Assembly: GCF_039523435.1 (NCBI RefSeq) | Contig: NZ_BAAAFH010000011.1 | Coordinates: 372,001-436,000, forward strand | Reading direction: 5' to 3' | DNA: 64,000 bases | Origin: Wandonia haliotis | GTDB taxonomy: Bacteria; Bacteroidota; Bacteroidia; Flavobacteriales_D; Crocinitomicaceae | Part shown: piece after piece, positions 32,501 to 41,581 of the stretch | Position numbering within the stretch: the first letter of the stretch is position 1 | Layout: each line of letters begins with the position of its first letter | Made by a program: the position numbers and the translations under genes | Notes under the pieces: generated by a model | Databases searched by the model: none | Told to the model about the DNA's origin: nothing | The model's input: only the letters and a program-made list of their open reading frames with translations

Positions 32501-34711
32501 ATGAAACATTTTTTACTTGTAATTACGCTACTTTCTACTTTTTTCGTTTCTGCTCAAAAAGCTTCAACCTTTACCGGAGAAGAGAAAGCATATATGTATC
32601 ATGTCGTAATGAAAAGTCCTATACTACGAGATAACATAGGACGTTATTTTGAGTATTCAGGTCCACAGGTTTATTTTCGTGATACACTCCTTAATTATGA
32701 TTCAATCGATATTCTGATTATGAATGAACCGGAACTTCTGTTTATTCGGTCTTCAGAAATTGCGAAAAAATCTCCTGGAATAGTAGCTGAACTGGCTAAT
32801 AAAATGGCGATTTGGGAGCTGAACAAAACACTGTTAGCTTATAAGCAACAGGACGAAGATGAGATGGCTCGTTTCAAAGGTAAATTTGAAGACTTCGAAA
32901 AATTACTTTTAGAACATATTCCCTCATCGCTTTTACGTAAAACAAATTCAGGACAGCACACGTTTGATGCCAAACTCCATCGGGTAATTAATCCATCCCT
33001 TTCGTTTTCTGAAAAAGCAACCATGATAGGAACCTTCCACGGAATTTCTATCGAAGATCAGGAAAGAACACTTGTGGCAATCAATCAAAGTATCAATGAA
33101 TGGGTAAAGCAACGTACTTATGACTTGTTTACACAACTGGGAGCTAAGACGACTCGCTTTCAAAATGAATTAATTGCCGCCGGAGACGGTTCCATGACTT
33201 CGGGATTATTAAATGAACGGGAGAAAGACGAACAAGGAAGGTGGAATCGGGGCCTACCAAGGGCTGTAGGACTATTCCCCTACCAGACATACATCGGCGA
33301 GTCCGGAGAAAAGAAACAACCAACTATCTTACCGGAACGTTTCGCCTCTCTTCATCTTCAGACGACGGGAAATGGACGTATTACGAATATACACCCGGAT
33401 GTTTGGGGCTACAATGACAAAAAACAAACAACGGTTGTTATTGAGAAGAACAGCAAATCGTATGTGCTTTTCGGATCGGGAGATACTCGTTTTCTTTCGC
33501 CCGACTCTTCTTTTTCTGAGGGGAAAACATTTTATAGTTGTATTACTGAATTAGAAAACAAGTGGATCAGAGACCTCAAAGAAATGATTTATGGAAAAAA
33601 AGGCTTTGATTTCTGGATCAACTACTGGGAAGAAGAACGTATCAGAACGTTAAACGAGATAAAGAAACTGGAAATTGACCTAAGCGACCTTCGTATGTCG
33701 GGCGTAAGTAATACCAAAAAAGGGAAAAAAGAACGTAAAAAAGACCAGGAAATACTTTTGGGTAAATATAATTACCTGTCCGAATGTGAAAGCACAATCA
33801 AAAAATTGAAGAAAGAAAAAGAAGAGGCGCTTATTTTGCTCGCTGATTACGAAAGACTTTTAGATAAATACAAACAACTGATTGGCTACAACTGGGTGAA
33901 GTGGACGGAAAATGATGGGTTATACACGTTTGAAGATGGTAGTACCTTCAATTTGTACACACAGGATTTTCGTTTTCCGGCGCATACATTAAGTGAGAAG
34001 TTTGAAGTTCGTTTGCTTGCTATTCCTTTTACGGCATTGAGCGATCAGGCAGACGAAGTCATGCTCCATTTAAGTCTTTCGGATATGGAACCCGGATTTG
34101 ATCAGACGTTTCGTCTGACTGCTGAAGATTTATTTCATTCCAACTCATATCTGATGAGTTCATCCCTCTTCACACCTGACGACAGTGTCGCCGTCGTTGA
34201 TTTACTAAACGCAATATACACGAAGCCTAAAATTGATATTATTGCCAGAGGACAAGGGGTTGGCGAATGGAAAAACGGACAGGTTCAAAAACAGCATCCG
34301 GTACTGGAGGAAGCATTCTATCCCGGAGAAACAGAAGAAGACAAACTGCGCAGTAAAGAAGATTCTGCGTACAAAAGTTTACGAAGAACAGAAGTGTTTA
34401 TTGATACAAAGTCCGGGATAACCATGGAAATAAATTCGTATACAGATCCTGTTCGTACTGATTTCACTCCTTCTCACCCGGAATTAAACACATTGAAAAC
34501 AACCGGGAAAATTACAGGAAATGAATCCTTAAGTGCATACAGGTCGGCTGTTCTTTTAAAGACACTTCAGGAAGAACTGAACCTTCTTGCGGGAACTTAT
34601 CTATCAAGGGAAAAAGCAAAGGTGGTCATTGACCACCTTAATAAAGCATTTGTGAAAGCAAAAATAAGCATCAGCATGTACTCTGTGCCTTTTTCTGAAT
34701 TTACTTTCTAA
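32501..34711 (+). CDS. Large secreted protein of unknown function with central coiled coil
   Basis: I do not recognise any domain. The ATG at 32501 (not the in-frame TTG at 32492) gives a clean signal peptide, cleaved after VSAQ near residue 19. The mature ~717 residues have three parts: a helical N-terminal region to ~230, a middle with beta character (YVLFGSGDTRFLSPDSSF), a heptad-like charged coiled coil at ~370-465 with a lysine-rich break (KKGKKERKKDQ), then a mixed C-terminal part. One WxW-like Trp cluster (FDFWINYWEEE) precedes the coil. The fate is periplasm or outer membrane; there is no type IX sorting tail. Confidence 0.75.
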   Translation: MKHFLLVITLLSTFFVSAQKASTFTGEEKAYMYHVVMKSPILRDNIGRYFEYSGPQVYFRDTLLNYDSIDILIMNEPELLFIRSSEIAKKSPGIVAELANKMAIWELNKTLLAYKQQDEDEMARFKGKFEDFEKLLLEHIPSSLLRKTNSGQHTFDAKLHRVINPSLSFSEKATMIGTFHGISIEDQERTLVAINQSINEWVKQRTYDLFTQLGAKTTRFQNELIAAGDGSMTSGLLNEREKDEQGRWNRGLPRAVGLFPYQTYIGESGEKKQPTILPERFASLHLQTTGNGRITNIHPDVWGYNDKKQTTVVIEKNSKSYVLFGSGDTRFLSPDSSFSEGKTFYSCITELENKWIRDLKEMIYGKKGFDFWINYWEEERIRTLNEIKKLEIDLSDLRMSGVSNTKKGKKERKKDQEILLGKYNYLSECESTIKKLKKEKEEALILLADYERLLDKYKQLIGYNWVKWTENDGLYTFEDGSTFNLYTQDFRFPAHTLSEKFEVRLLAIPFTALSDQADEVMLHLSLSDMEPGFDQTFRLTAEDLFHSNSYLMSSSLFTPDDSVAVVDLLNAIYTKPKIDIIARGQGVGEWKNGQVQKQHPVLEEAFYPGETEEDKLRSKEDSAYKSLRRTEVFIDTKSGITMEINSYTDPVRTDFTPSHPELNTLKTTGKITGNESLSAYRSAVLLKTLQEELNLLAGTYLSREKAKVVIDHLNKAFVKAKISISMYSVPFSEFTF

Positions 34712-35394
34712 GACAATAAGTTCTTTTCGGCCTGTAATGCACGTGGAATAATTACTTCATCCTCAATAAGAGCATGAATATGTAGATCTGCTTCAAGAAT
34801 TGCTATCTGGTTGATCAGACGACGTACCAACATTCCTGCATTACCATCCTGTTTAAAAGGAGCTAAAACAGTTTCAAGAATACGTAAATCCTTCTCCGTA
34901 TCACTGTGACTTTGCATAAATGCAGCCAGATTTGACCATCCGTTCAGGAAAGTAGCCGGACGGATCACACCTCCCCTTTCCTCTAATTTTTGTAATTCTT
35001 TTATATATGGAAAAATAAACTCATCTTCCTCTTTTAGGTGTTCACACAAGTGACGGGAATAATCCCGAATAAAAATAGATAATACACTGGAAAGCATGTG
35101 TTTGTCCTCCAATACATTTACCAACTGTATAATAGACAGTTCTATTTCAGGAAGTGACTTATACCGATACATTTCATGGCCCTTCTCCAAATAAGAAAGT
35201 AAAGTCAATGTCGTAAAGGAATCAAAACAAGAAGCTTCAAAAGCTTCCGGAGTTAACAGCAAATCCCCGACTGTTTTCGTCAGTCGTATTAGCTCTTCCT
35301 CCTCTACTGTTCTTCCTTTTGTGATTAAACGCTGACGGGCAATTTCAGGAACTCTGGTCCATCCTACCCGATCGGTGATTTTTTCTGTGATCAT
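34708..35394 (-). CDS. Hemerythrin-like protein related to Ric/YtfE iron-sulfur repair factors
   Basis: A 228-residue helical protein with the histidine/glutamate pattern of a hemerythrin-type di-iron site: YLEKGHEMY, SRHLCEHLKEEDEFIFPYI, FMQSHSDTEKDL and LEADLHIHALIEDEVIIP. This order matches the C-terminal domain of Ric/ScdA/YtfE proteins, which repair nitrosatively or oxidatively damaged Fe-S clusters, but the short N-terminal ScdA domain is absent. The gene diverges from the binding-protein-fold gene across a 204-base spacer and overlaps the convergent gene's stop by 4 bases. Confidence 0.82.
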   Translation of the reverse strand: MITEKITDRVGWTRVPEIARQRLITKGRTVEEEELIRLTKTVGDLLLTPEAFEASCFDSFTTLTLLSYLEKGHEMYRYKSLPEIELSIIQLVNVLEDKHMLSSVLSIFIRDYSRHLCEHLKEEDEFIFPYIKELQKLEERGGVIRPATFLNGWSNLAAFMQSHSDTEKDLRILETVLAPFKQDGNAGMLVRRLINQIAILEADLHIHALIEDEVIIPRALQAEKNLLS

Positions 35395-35598
35395 GGTCTT
35401 GATATTTAGTACTTACAAATTAGGTGATTCAAATAGCAAAAGTCAATACCCCGAAAATGGTATTCCATATACTTTGAACAGATCTGAACCAAAAAGAAAT
35501 CAAAAGTAGGTTGTTAATAACAGGAGATGACATAAATCACCTCTCTTTTTCTCCTCAACCGTCCGCAAACTATTACTTTTGTAATGAAAACAGATAAA
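35395..35598. promoter_or_regulatory. Divergent promoter region between hemerythrin and binding-protein genes
   Basis: About 200 bases without a gene. It contains TACTTTTG at 35574-35581 for the plus-strand gene. No clear element is visible for the minus-strand hemerythrin gene, and no inverted repeat stands out. Confidence 0.45.
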
Positions 35599-36459
35599 AT
35601 GGATACATTAAAAGTAGGTGGAGTACCGGAACACTTTAATTTGCCATGGAGACTGGCTATTGAAGAACAGTTATTTGAAGCGTCAGGAAAAAGTCTGATC
35701 TGGGAAGATCAACCCATGGGAACCGGACAAATGGTGAAGAAGTTGGAATCAGGAGAGTTGGATGTAGCCGTTCTTTTAACAGAAGGTATTACAAAGGCAA
35801 TTCTGGAAGATGGATTGAAAGCAAAAATACTACAGGTATATGTTACTTCTCCCCTGCATTGGGGGATTCATGTACCCTTCCAATCAGATATCAGGACATT
35901 TGATGATTTAAAAGATCAGACATTTGCGATCAGTCGTTACGGGTCAGGATCGCATTTGATGACTTACGTAAAAGCAGATCAGGAAGAGTGGGATACGAAT
36001 ACCTTACAGTTTAACGTCATAGGGGATGTTGAAGGTGGTATGCAGTCTCTTGAGAAAAATGAAAGCCAGGCATTCCTTTGGGAAAAATATACAACACACC
36101 CGTATACAGAAAAAGGAAGGTGTCGCTACATAGATGAAGTAGTAACACCATGGCCTTGTTTTGTAATTGCTGTAAGAGAAGATCTGTGTGGATCAGAAAA
36201 AGAGTTCCTTAACGAAATATGTACAATTGTTGGAAAACGTGCATTTGCCATGAAGAACTCGGAAAACGTTATTGAACTTATATCCAACCGATACGATTTG
36301 CGCTCTGGACAAGTTGCCAACTGGCTCATTGAAACCGATTGGAATTATGACATGAAATCATATACAGAAGAAATTGAAAACACCATTCATTACCTTGTAA
36401 AACTCGGGTTAATATCGAAAGCGAAGGTCGAAAACTGGGAAAGTAAATTATTCTGTTAG
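35599..36459 (+). CDS. Cytosolic periplasmic-binding-protein-like protein (Ca3427-like)
   Basis: A 286-residue class II binding-protein fold without signal peptide or lipobox, so cytosolic. Features: GGVPEHFNLPWRLAIEEQLF, GTGQMVKKLESGELDVAVLL, TFAISRYGSGSHLM and FLWEKYTT. This matches the SsuA/ThiY-like group that includes Candida Ca3427, whose ligand is unknown. The ATG at 35599 is chosen over one five codons upstream (35584) because a perfect -7 box ends just 2 bases before 35584, placing the RNA start inside that codon. No transporter genes accompany it. Confidence 0.78.
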   Translation: MDTLKVGGVPEHFNLPWRLAIEEQLFEASGKSLIWEDQPMGTGQMVKKLESGELDVAVLLTEGITKAILEDGLKAKILQVYVTSPLHWGIHVPFQSDIRTFDDLKDQTFAISRYGSGSHLMTYVKADQEEWDTNTLQFNVIGDVEGGMQSLEKNESQAFLWEKYTTHPYTEKGRCRYIDEVVTPWPCFVIAVREDLCGSEKEFLNEICTIVGKRAFAMKNSENVIELISNRYDLRSGQVANWLIETDWNYDMKSYTEEIENTIHYLVKLGLISKAKVENWESKLFC

Positions 36460-36465
36460 TCTTTT

Positions 36466-36496
36466 AAAAGCGGTTTTCAAAAGAAAACCGCTTTTT
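36466..36496. terminator. Shared terminator between convergent genes
   Basis: Thirteen-bp stem (AAAAGCGGTTTTC / GAAAACCGCTTTT) with a 4-base loop and T-run on the plus strand and A-run on the other side, ending 2 bases before the BCCT stop. It can serve both genes. Confidence 0.85.
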
Positions 36497-36497
36497 G

Positions 36498-38513
36498 TTA
36501 CTTCATATTTTTATTTGCATTACTGCTGATAAACATTTCGTTTTGTTCTTCCGATATGATTTCCATAAACCGTTCGTAATGCTTTAAAACGTCAGATATC
36601 AACTCATTCTTTGTAAAATACTGCACATCATACCCTTCTCTTGCGTCTCCGAAATACGTTTTTGGGTAATATGTTTTTTGCCCTTCCGGATCAGGAAGAT
36701 TATCTTCATCAATAAGGTAATCAGAAACTTTTTTTACTTGATTTTTCACACCGTAAACAAAATTATTGACAACGTCATGACGAATCTCAATTTCAATGCT
36801 GGTAGGATTATCACGTACGTTTATTTTCGCATCAATACCATTATCAGCAAACTCCTTCTGCAACTCTTCAAATCCTTTTCTCACCGTATTCAGAATAAAG
36901 TGATCAACAGATGAATGGTTTTTGAAAGATACTATTTGCTTTAGTCGCTCTTTCCAGTATTCACCTGACCAGGGCACAGAAGAAACGGAAAATTCCCGTT
37001 CGTAATAATTCCTGTCAATAGTTAATGCTTTCATCAAACTAACAATAAACAACAACATAATTGCAGTAAAAGGAAGAGCAGTTATCAATGTCATTGTCTG
37101 GAGAGCCTTCAGACCTCCTGCATTGAGGAGTAATAATGCCAATACAGCCAGTAGAACTCCCCACCATACAACTTGCCATTTAGGAGATTTTGCAGCATTT
37201 TTGGTTGCTATACTATTCATTACGAATATTCCGGAATCAGCTGACGTAACAAAAAAGATGACGATGATAGCGATAACCAATCCGCTTGTTATAGAAGACA
37301 AAGGCATGTATTCCAGGAACCGGAACATCAGCGCATCAGGATCGGACGCCAATTGACTCAATGCTCCCTCCGCCACGTGAGTATCAAACCATATAGCACT
37401 GTTACCAAATACAGACATCCAGATAAAATTGAACAACGTTGGTAGAATAAGAACAGCTGCAATAAATTCCTTTATCGTTCTTCCTTTCGAGATTTTAGCT
37501 ATAAATAAGCCAACATAGGGTGCCCATGAAATCCACCATGCCCAGTACAAAATCGTCCAGTTATAAAACCAGGGTAAGGTATCTTCTTCATACGTATGAG
37601 TACTGAAAGTAAGCTGGAAAAATTCAGTTATGTAATTTCCAAGACCTTCCGTAAAACCACCGATCAAATGTACTGTCGGACCTAAGAACAAAACAAAAAG
37701 CAACAACACTATCACACCAATAATATTGATACTACTCAACAACTTAACTCCTTTATTTACTCCCGTCATAGCAGAAATAATAGACAGCGAGATCAGAACA
37801 ACAACAATTAGTAACTGGTAAAAAAAGCTGGTTTCCGGCACTATATTTAATGTTTCCAGACCTGAATTGATTTGTACTACACCAAACCCCAGCGTTGTTG
37901 TAATCCCGAAAAAAGTACTGCAAAGCGCAAAAACATCTATTACATTCCCCCATTTTCCATTTATTCTATTTTTTAGCAACGGATAAAAACAGCTTCTGAG
38001 CGAAAGAGGTAAGCGATACCGGTAAGCAAAATAAGACAGTGCCAGTCCAACAATTCCATAGATTGCCCAGGCGTGTATTCCCCAATGAAAAAACGTAAAT
38101 AATTGAGCATCTTTCGCGCGTTCTGTTACGGGGTTATCTGCAAAAACATCTGCTGAAAAATGCTGCATGGGTTCCGCAACACTAAAGTACATGAGACCAA
38201 TCCCCATCCCTGCTGCAAAAAGCATAGAAATCCACGAAAAAAAAGAATACTGGGGCTTACTATCATTCGCTCCCAAACGAATAGATCCGAATTTACTGAA
38301 CATCAGATAGACAAGAAACAGAACAAAAATAGTCACTGACCATACGTACACCCAATTCAGATTAACGAATATAAAAGACTTTATAGTGTCCAGTAAGTTT
38401 TGAGTAAGATTTGGATAGATGGCAGAAAGCACACAGACCCCAATAATAAAAATCAAACTGGGAATAGTAATTCCTTTACTGAAAGTACTTTTAAAATTAC
38501 GGAAATAAATCAT
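36498..38513 (-). CDS. BCCT family transporter (betaine/choline/carnitine)
   Basis: Secondary transporter of quaternary ammonium compounds, usually sodium- or proton-coupled and used for osmoprotection. Twelve membrane segments fill residues ~10-520. Signatures: FAAGMGIGLMYFSVAEPMQH and the aromatic substrate-binding stretch WAWWISWAPYVGLFIAKISKG. A ~150-residue hydrophilic C-terminal domain (DHFILNTVRKGFEELQKEFA onward) resembles the regulatory tail of BetT. At 671 aa it matches BetT. Choline is the likeliest substrate but this is inferred; no bet genes are near. Confidence 0.93.
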   Translation of the reverse strand: MIYFRNFKSTFSKGITIPSLIFIIGVCVLSAIYPNLTQNLLDTIKSFIFVNLNWVYVWSVTIFVLFLVYLMFSKFGSIRLGANDSKPQYSFFSWISMLFAAGMGIGLMYFSVAEPMQHFSADVFADNPVTERAKDAQLFTFFHWGIHAWAIYGIVGLALSYFAYRYRLPLSLRSCFYPLLKNRINGKWGNVIDVFALCSTFFGITTTLGFGVVQINSGLETLNIVPETSFFYQLLIVVVLISLSIISAMTGVNKGVKLLSSINIIGVIVLLLFVLFLGPTVHLIGGFTEGLGNYITEFFQLTFSTHTYEEDTLPWFYNWTILYWAWWISWAPYVGLFIAKISKGRTIKEFIAAVLILPTLFNFIWMSVFGNSAIWFDTHVAEGALSQLASDPDALMFRFLEYMPLSSITSGLVIAIIVIFFVTSADSGIFVMNSIATKNAAKSPKWQVVWWGVLLAVLALLLLNAGGLKALQTMTLITALPFTAIMLLFIVSLMKALTIDRNYYEREFSVSSVPWSGEYWKERLKQIVSFKNHSSVDHFILNTVRKGFEELQKEFADNGIDAKINVRDNPTSIEIEIRHDVVNNFVYGVKNQVKKVSDYLIDEDNLPDPEGQKTYYPKTYFGDAREGYDVQYFTKNELISDVLKHYERFMEIISEEQNEMFISSNANKNMK

Positions 38514-38852
38514 AGTTTTTGTTTAGATGCTCCGCTCGTAAAGAGCTGAAAAATAATGAACGATCACATTTTCGCAATTTTTCATTATAAACGAGGACAA
38601 AACTACACGATTTTATCCAAAAAGAAGCTTTTTCAAATAAAAACCACTTTTTACGTATCAGGATAAGACTTTACATCAGTTTCAATTTTTTGTATATTTC
38701 ATAAAGTATAAAGCGGTAAAAGAATAAGTCATTTTGACAGTGTAAATAAATAAAAAAGCAATAAAACAAGTCATTTTGTCTCTTTTCGATGCTTGGCAAT
38801 AAAATTGAGTTACCAAAACAAAACAATCGGTTAAACCTAAAATTGAAGTAAA
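38514..38852 (+). promoter_or_regulatory. Upstream control region of clpB
   Basis: 339 bases without a gene. The part near clpB has two 11-bp copies of AAGTCATTTTG (38726-38736 and 38768-38778), exactly 42 bp apart. The first contains a perfect small dyad GTCA-TTT-TGAC. A sigma-54-like element follows: TTGGCAATAAAATTGA at 38793-38808 (-24 GG, five bases, TTGA instead of TTGC). It would start RNA near 38820, 33 bases before clpB. The half near the transporter shows nothing I can name. Confidence 0.5.
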
Positions 38853-41468
38853 ATGGATTTTAATAAGTTTACAATAAAAGCGCAGGAAGCTATCCAACAA
38901 GCACAGCAAATTGCATTGGGTAACGGTCAGCAAGCTATTGAAACAGGCCATATATTGAAGGGAATGATAGAGGTTGATCAGGATGTGATTCCTTTTTTAT
39001 TCAAAGAATTACAGGTAAATGATAAAATAGTTCTTGCCGCACTGAATCGAATTGTCGATGGATACCCGAAAGTTTCCGGTGGACAAGCCTATCTCAGCAA
39101 CCCCGCTCAACGCGTGCTGAATTATGCTTTAAATGAAATGAAACAGTTCGGAGATGAATATGTTTCTGTTGAAATTATGCTCTACTCCATGTTGGATGCT
39201 ACCGATTCGACTGGAAGTTTGCTAAAAGATAATGCAATAACAAAAGCCAAACTTAAAGAGGCAATTACGAAACTGAGAAAAGGAGAAAAAGTGACATCAA
39301 ACAGCCAGGAAGGTACTTATCAGGCTTTGGCCAAATATGCTAAAAACCTGAACGAACTTGCGAAATCAGGAAAACTTGACCCTGTAATAGGACGGGATGA
39401 GGAAATAAGGAGAGTTCTTCAGATTCTTACCCGAAGAACTAAAAACAATCCTATTCTCATCGGTGAACCCGGTGTTGGTAAAACAGCTATTGCCGAAGGT
39501 ATTGCCCATAGGATTATTGATGGAGATGTTCCGGAAAACCTGAAATCGAAAACAGTTTACTCATTGGATATGGGGGCACTTGTTGCCGGAGCCAAATACA
39601 AAGGGGAGTTCGAAGAACGCCTTAAATCCGTTGTCAAGGAAGTTATCAATGCAGAAGGTGAAATTATTCTTTTCATTGATGAAATTCACACGTTGGTTGG
39701 TGCCGGAGGTGGCGAGGGAGCTATGGATGCTGCAAATATATTAAAACCTGCACTGGCAAGAGGTGAATTACGTGCCGTAGGTGCCACTACCTTGAATGAG
39801 TACCAAAAATACTTTGAAAAGGACAAAGCGCTTGTGCGTCGTTTCCAAACGGTATTGGTGGATGAACCTTCCACTGAAGATGCTATTTCCATCCTTAGAG
39901 GGATCAAAGAAAAATACGAGAATCACCACAAAGTATTAATCAAGGATGAAGCAATTATCTCAGCCGTTGAATTATCACAACGCTATATTACGGAGCGACA
40001 CCTTCCGGATAAGGCAATTGACCTCATAGACGAAGCTGCTTCCAAGTTGCGAATGGAAATCAATTCCAAACCGGAAGAACTGGATGAAATTGAGCGTCGT
40101 ATTATGCAACTTGAGATTGAACGGGAAGCAATCAAACGTGAGAACGACACGAAAAAACTGGAAGGCATCCAGAGTGAATTGGCAAATTTGAATGATCAGA
40201 AAAACGCATTCATGGCCAAATGGAAAGCTGAACGTGACGTGGTTGATGGTATTCAAAAAACCAAAGAGGATATCGAACGTTTCAAACTGGAAGCGGATCA
40301 GGCGGAACGGGCCGGAGATTATGGAAAAGTAGCCGAATTGCGCTACGGGAAGATTAAGGAAGCTGAAAATGAGCTGGAGAACATGAAAGGTGAATTGGCT
40401 GAGATCCAGTCAAAATCCAAAATGATCAAAGAGGAAGTAGATGCGGAAGAAATTGCCGATGTCGTTTCCAAATGGACCGGAATTCCGGTGAATAAAATGT
40501 TGGAAAGTGAAGTGGCTAAATTGTTACGTCTGGAAGATGAATTAAGTAAACGTGTTGTCGGGCAGGAAGAAGCCATTGTTGCACTATCAGATGCGGTCCG
40601 AAGAAGTCGCGCCGGGTTACAGGATCAACGAAGACCTATCGGGTCCTTTATTTTCCTCGGAACCACCGGAGTCGGAAAAACGGAATTGGCAAAAGCACTG
40701 GCGGAATACCTCTTCAACGATGAAAATGCCATGACCCGGATCGATATGAGTGAATACCAGGAGAAACACAGTGTTTCCAGATTGGTAGGAGCACCTCCCG
40801 GTTATGTTGGTTACGATGAAGGAGGACAGTTGACGGAAGCCGTTCGAAGACGTCCCTACTCCATCATTTTATTGGATGAGATTGAGAAGGCGCACCCAGA
40901 TACGTTTAACATTCTTCTGCAAGTGCTAGATGACGGACGTTTGACAGACAACAAAGGTCGTGTGGTTAACTTTAAAAACACAATCATCATCATGACATCA
41001 AACATGGGGTCTGATCTGATACAGGAAGCATTCGACGACATGAAACCAGGAGAAGAAGATCGGGTTGCAGAGCAAACGAAACAAACAGTTTTTGAATTAC
41101 TCAAACGCAACATACGCCCCGAGTTTCTGAACCGGATTGATGAAACGATCATGTTCCGTCCTTTGCGAAAAGAAGACATTATCAAGATTGTTCACATCCA
41201 ACTGGAAGGCTTGAGAAAACTTCTCCTGCAAAATGAAATTCGTTTGGTAACAACAGAAGATGCTATTAATTACATTGCTGAAGCCGGGTACGACCCTCAT
41301 TTTGGAGCACGTCCGGTAAAAAGAGTGATTCAGCGTCAGGTTCTGAATGAACTTTCCAAACAGATTCTGGGAGGAACCATCGACAAGTCACAAAATGTTG
41401 TAATGGATGTATTTGATAACCATATTGTTTTCAGGAAACCAATTCGCGAAGAAGAGGAAGCTGTATAA
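38853..41468 (+). CDS. clpB: ATP-dependent disaggregase ClpB
   Basis: Hexameric AAA+ chaperone that, with DnaK, pulls polypeptides out of aggregates. Domains in order: Clp N-domain (1-140), AAA1 with Walker A GEPGVGKTAIAEGIA near 204 and Walker B ILFIDEIHTLVG, the long M-domain coiled coil (~405-525), AAA2 with GTTGVGKTELAKALAEY near 605 and IILLDEIEKAHPD, then the small C-domain. The M-domain separates ClpB from ClpC/ClpA. Length 871 aa is normal. A stress-type upstream region and a strong terminator frame it as one transcription unit. Confidence 0.97.
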   Translation: MDFNKFTIKAQEAIQQAQQIALGNGQQAIETGHILKGMIEVDQDVIPFLFKELQVNDKIVLAALNRIVDGYPKVSGGQAYLSNPAQRVLNYALNEMKQFGDEYVSVEIMLYSMLDATDSTGSLLKDNAITKAKLKEAITKLRKGEKVTSNSQEGTYQALAKYAKNLNELAKSGKLDPVIGRDEEIRRVLQILTRRTKNNPILIGEPGVGKTAIAEGIAHRIIDGDVPENLKSKTVYSLDMGALVAGAKYKGEFEERLKSVVKEVINAEGEIILFIDEIHTLVGAGGGEGAMDAANILKPALARGELRAVGATTLNEYQKYFEKDKALVRRFQTVLVDEPSTEDAISILRGIKEKYENHHKVLIKDEAIISAVELSQRYITERHLPDKAIDLIDEAASKLRMEINSKPEELDEIERRIMQLEIEREAIKRENDTKKLEGIQSELANLNDQKNAFMAKWKAERDVVDGIQKTKEDIERFKLEADQAERAGDYGKVAELRYGKIKEAENELENMKGELAEIQSKSKMIKEEVDAEEIADVVSKWTGIPVNKMLESEVAKLLRLEDELSKRVVGQEEAIVALSDAVRRSRAGLQDQRRPIGSFIFLGTTGVGKTELAKALAEYLFNDENAMTRIDMSEYQEKHSVSRLVGAPPGYVGYDEGGQLTEAVRRRPYSIILLDEIEKAHPDTFNILLQVLDDGRLTDNKGRVVNFKNTIIIMTSNMGSDLIQEAFDDMKPGEEDRVAEQTKQTVFELLKRNIRPEFLNRIDETIMFRPLRKEDIIKIVHIQLEGLRKLLLQNEIRLVTTEDAINYIAEAGYDPHFGARPVKRVIQRQVLNELSKQILGGTIDKSQNVVMDVFDNHIVFRKPIREEEEAV

Positions 41469-41490
41469 CAATGATAGGATAAGTTTAAAG

Positions 41491-41523
41491 AGCGTACGGA
41501 AATTGATTTCGTACGCTTTTTTT
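41491..41523 (+). terminator. Terminator of clpB
   Basis: Stem AGCGTACG-GAAA / TTTC-GTACGCT with a TTGA loop and one bulged G, followed by seven Ts, 22 bases after the stop. Confidence 0.85.
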
Positions 41524-41537
41524 CCAGTCGCAATTTC

Positions 41538-41554
41538 TGGCACGATTTTTATGC
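41538..41554 (+). promoter_or_regulatory. Sigma-54-like -24 element before the DUF2141 gene
   Basis: TGGCACG at 41538-41544 is a perfect -24 half. The -12 half is poor: TTAT at the right spacing and a GC two bases late. The ATG at 41582 is about 28 bases downstream. No TAnnTTTG box is present between terminator and gene. Confidence 0.35.
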
Positions 41555-41581
41555 GATATTTGCAATGAAAACCGGAATAGT

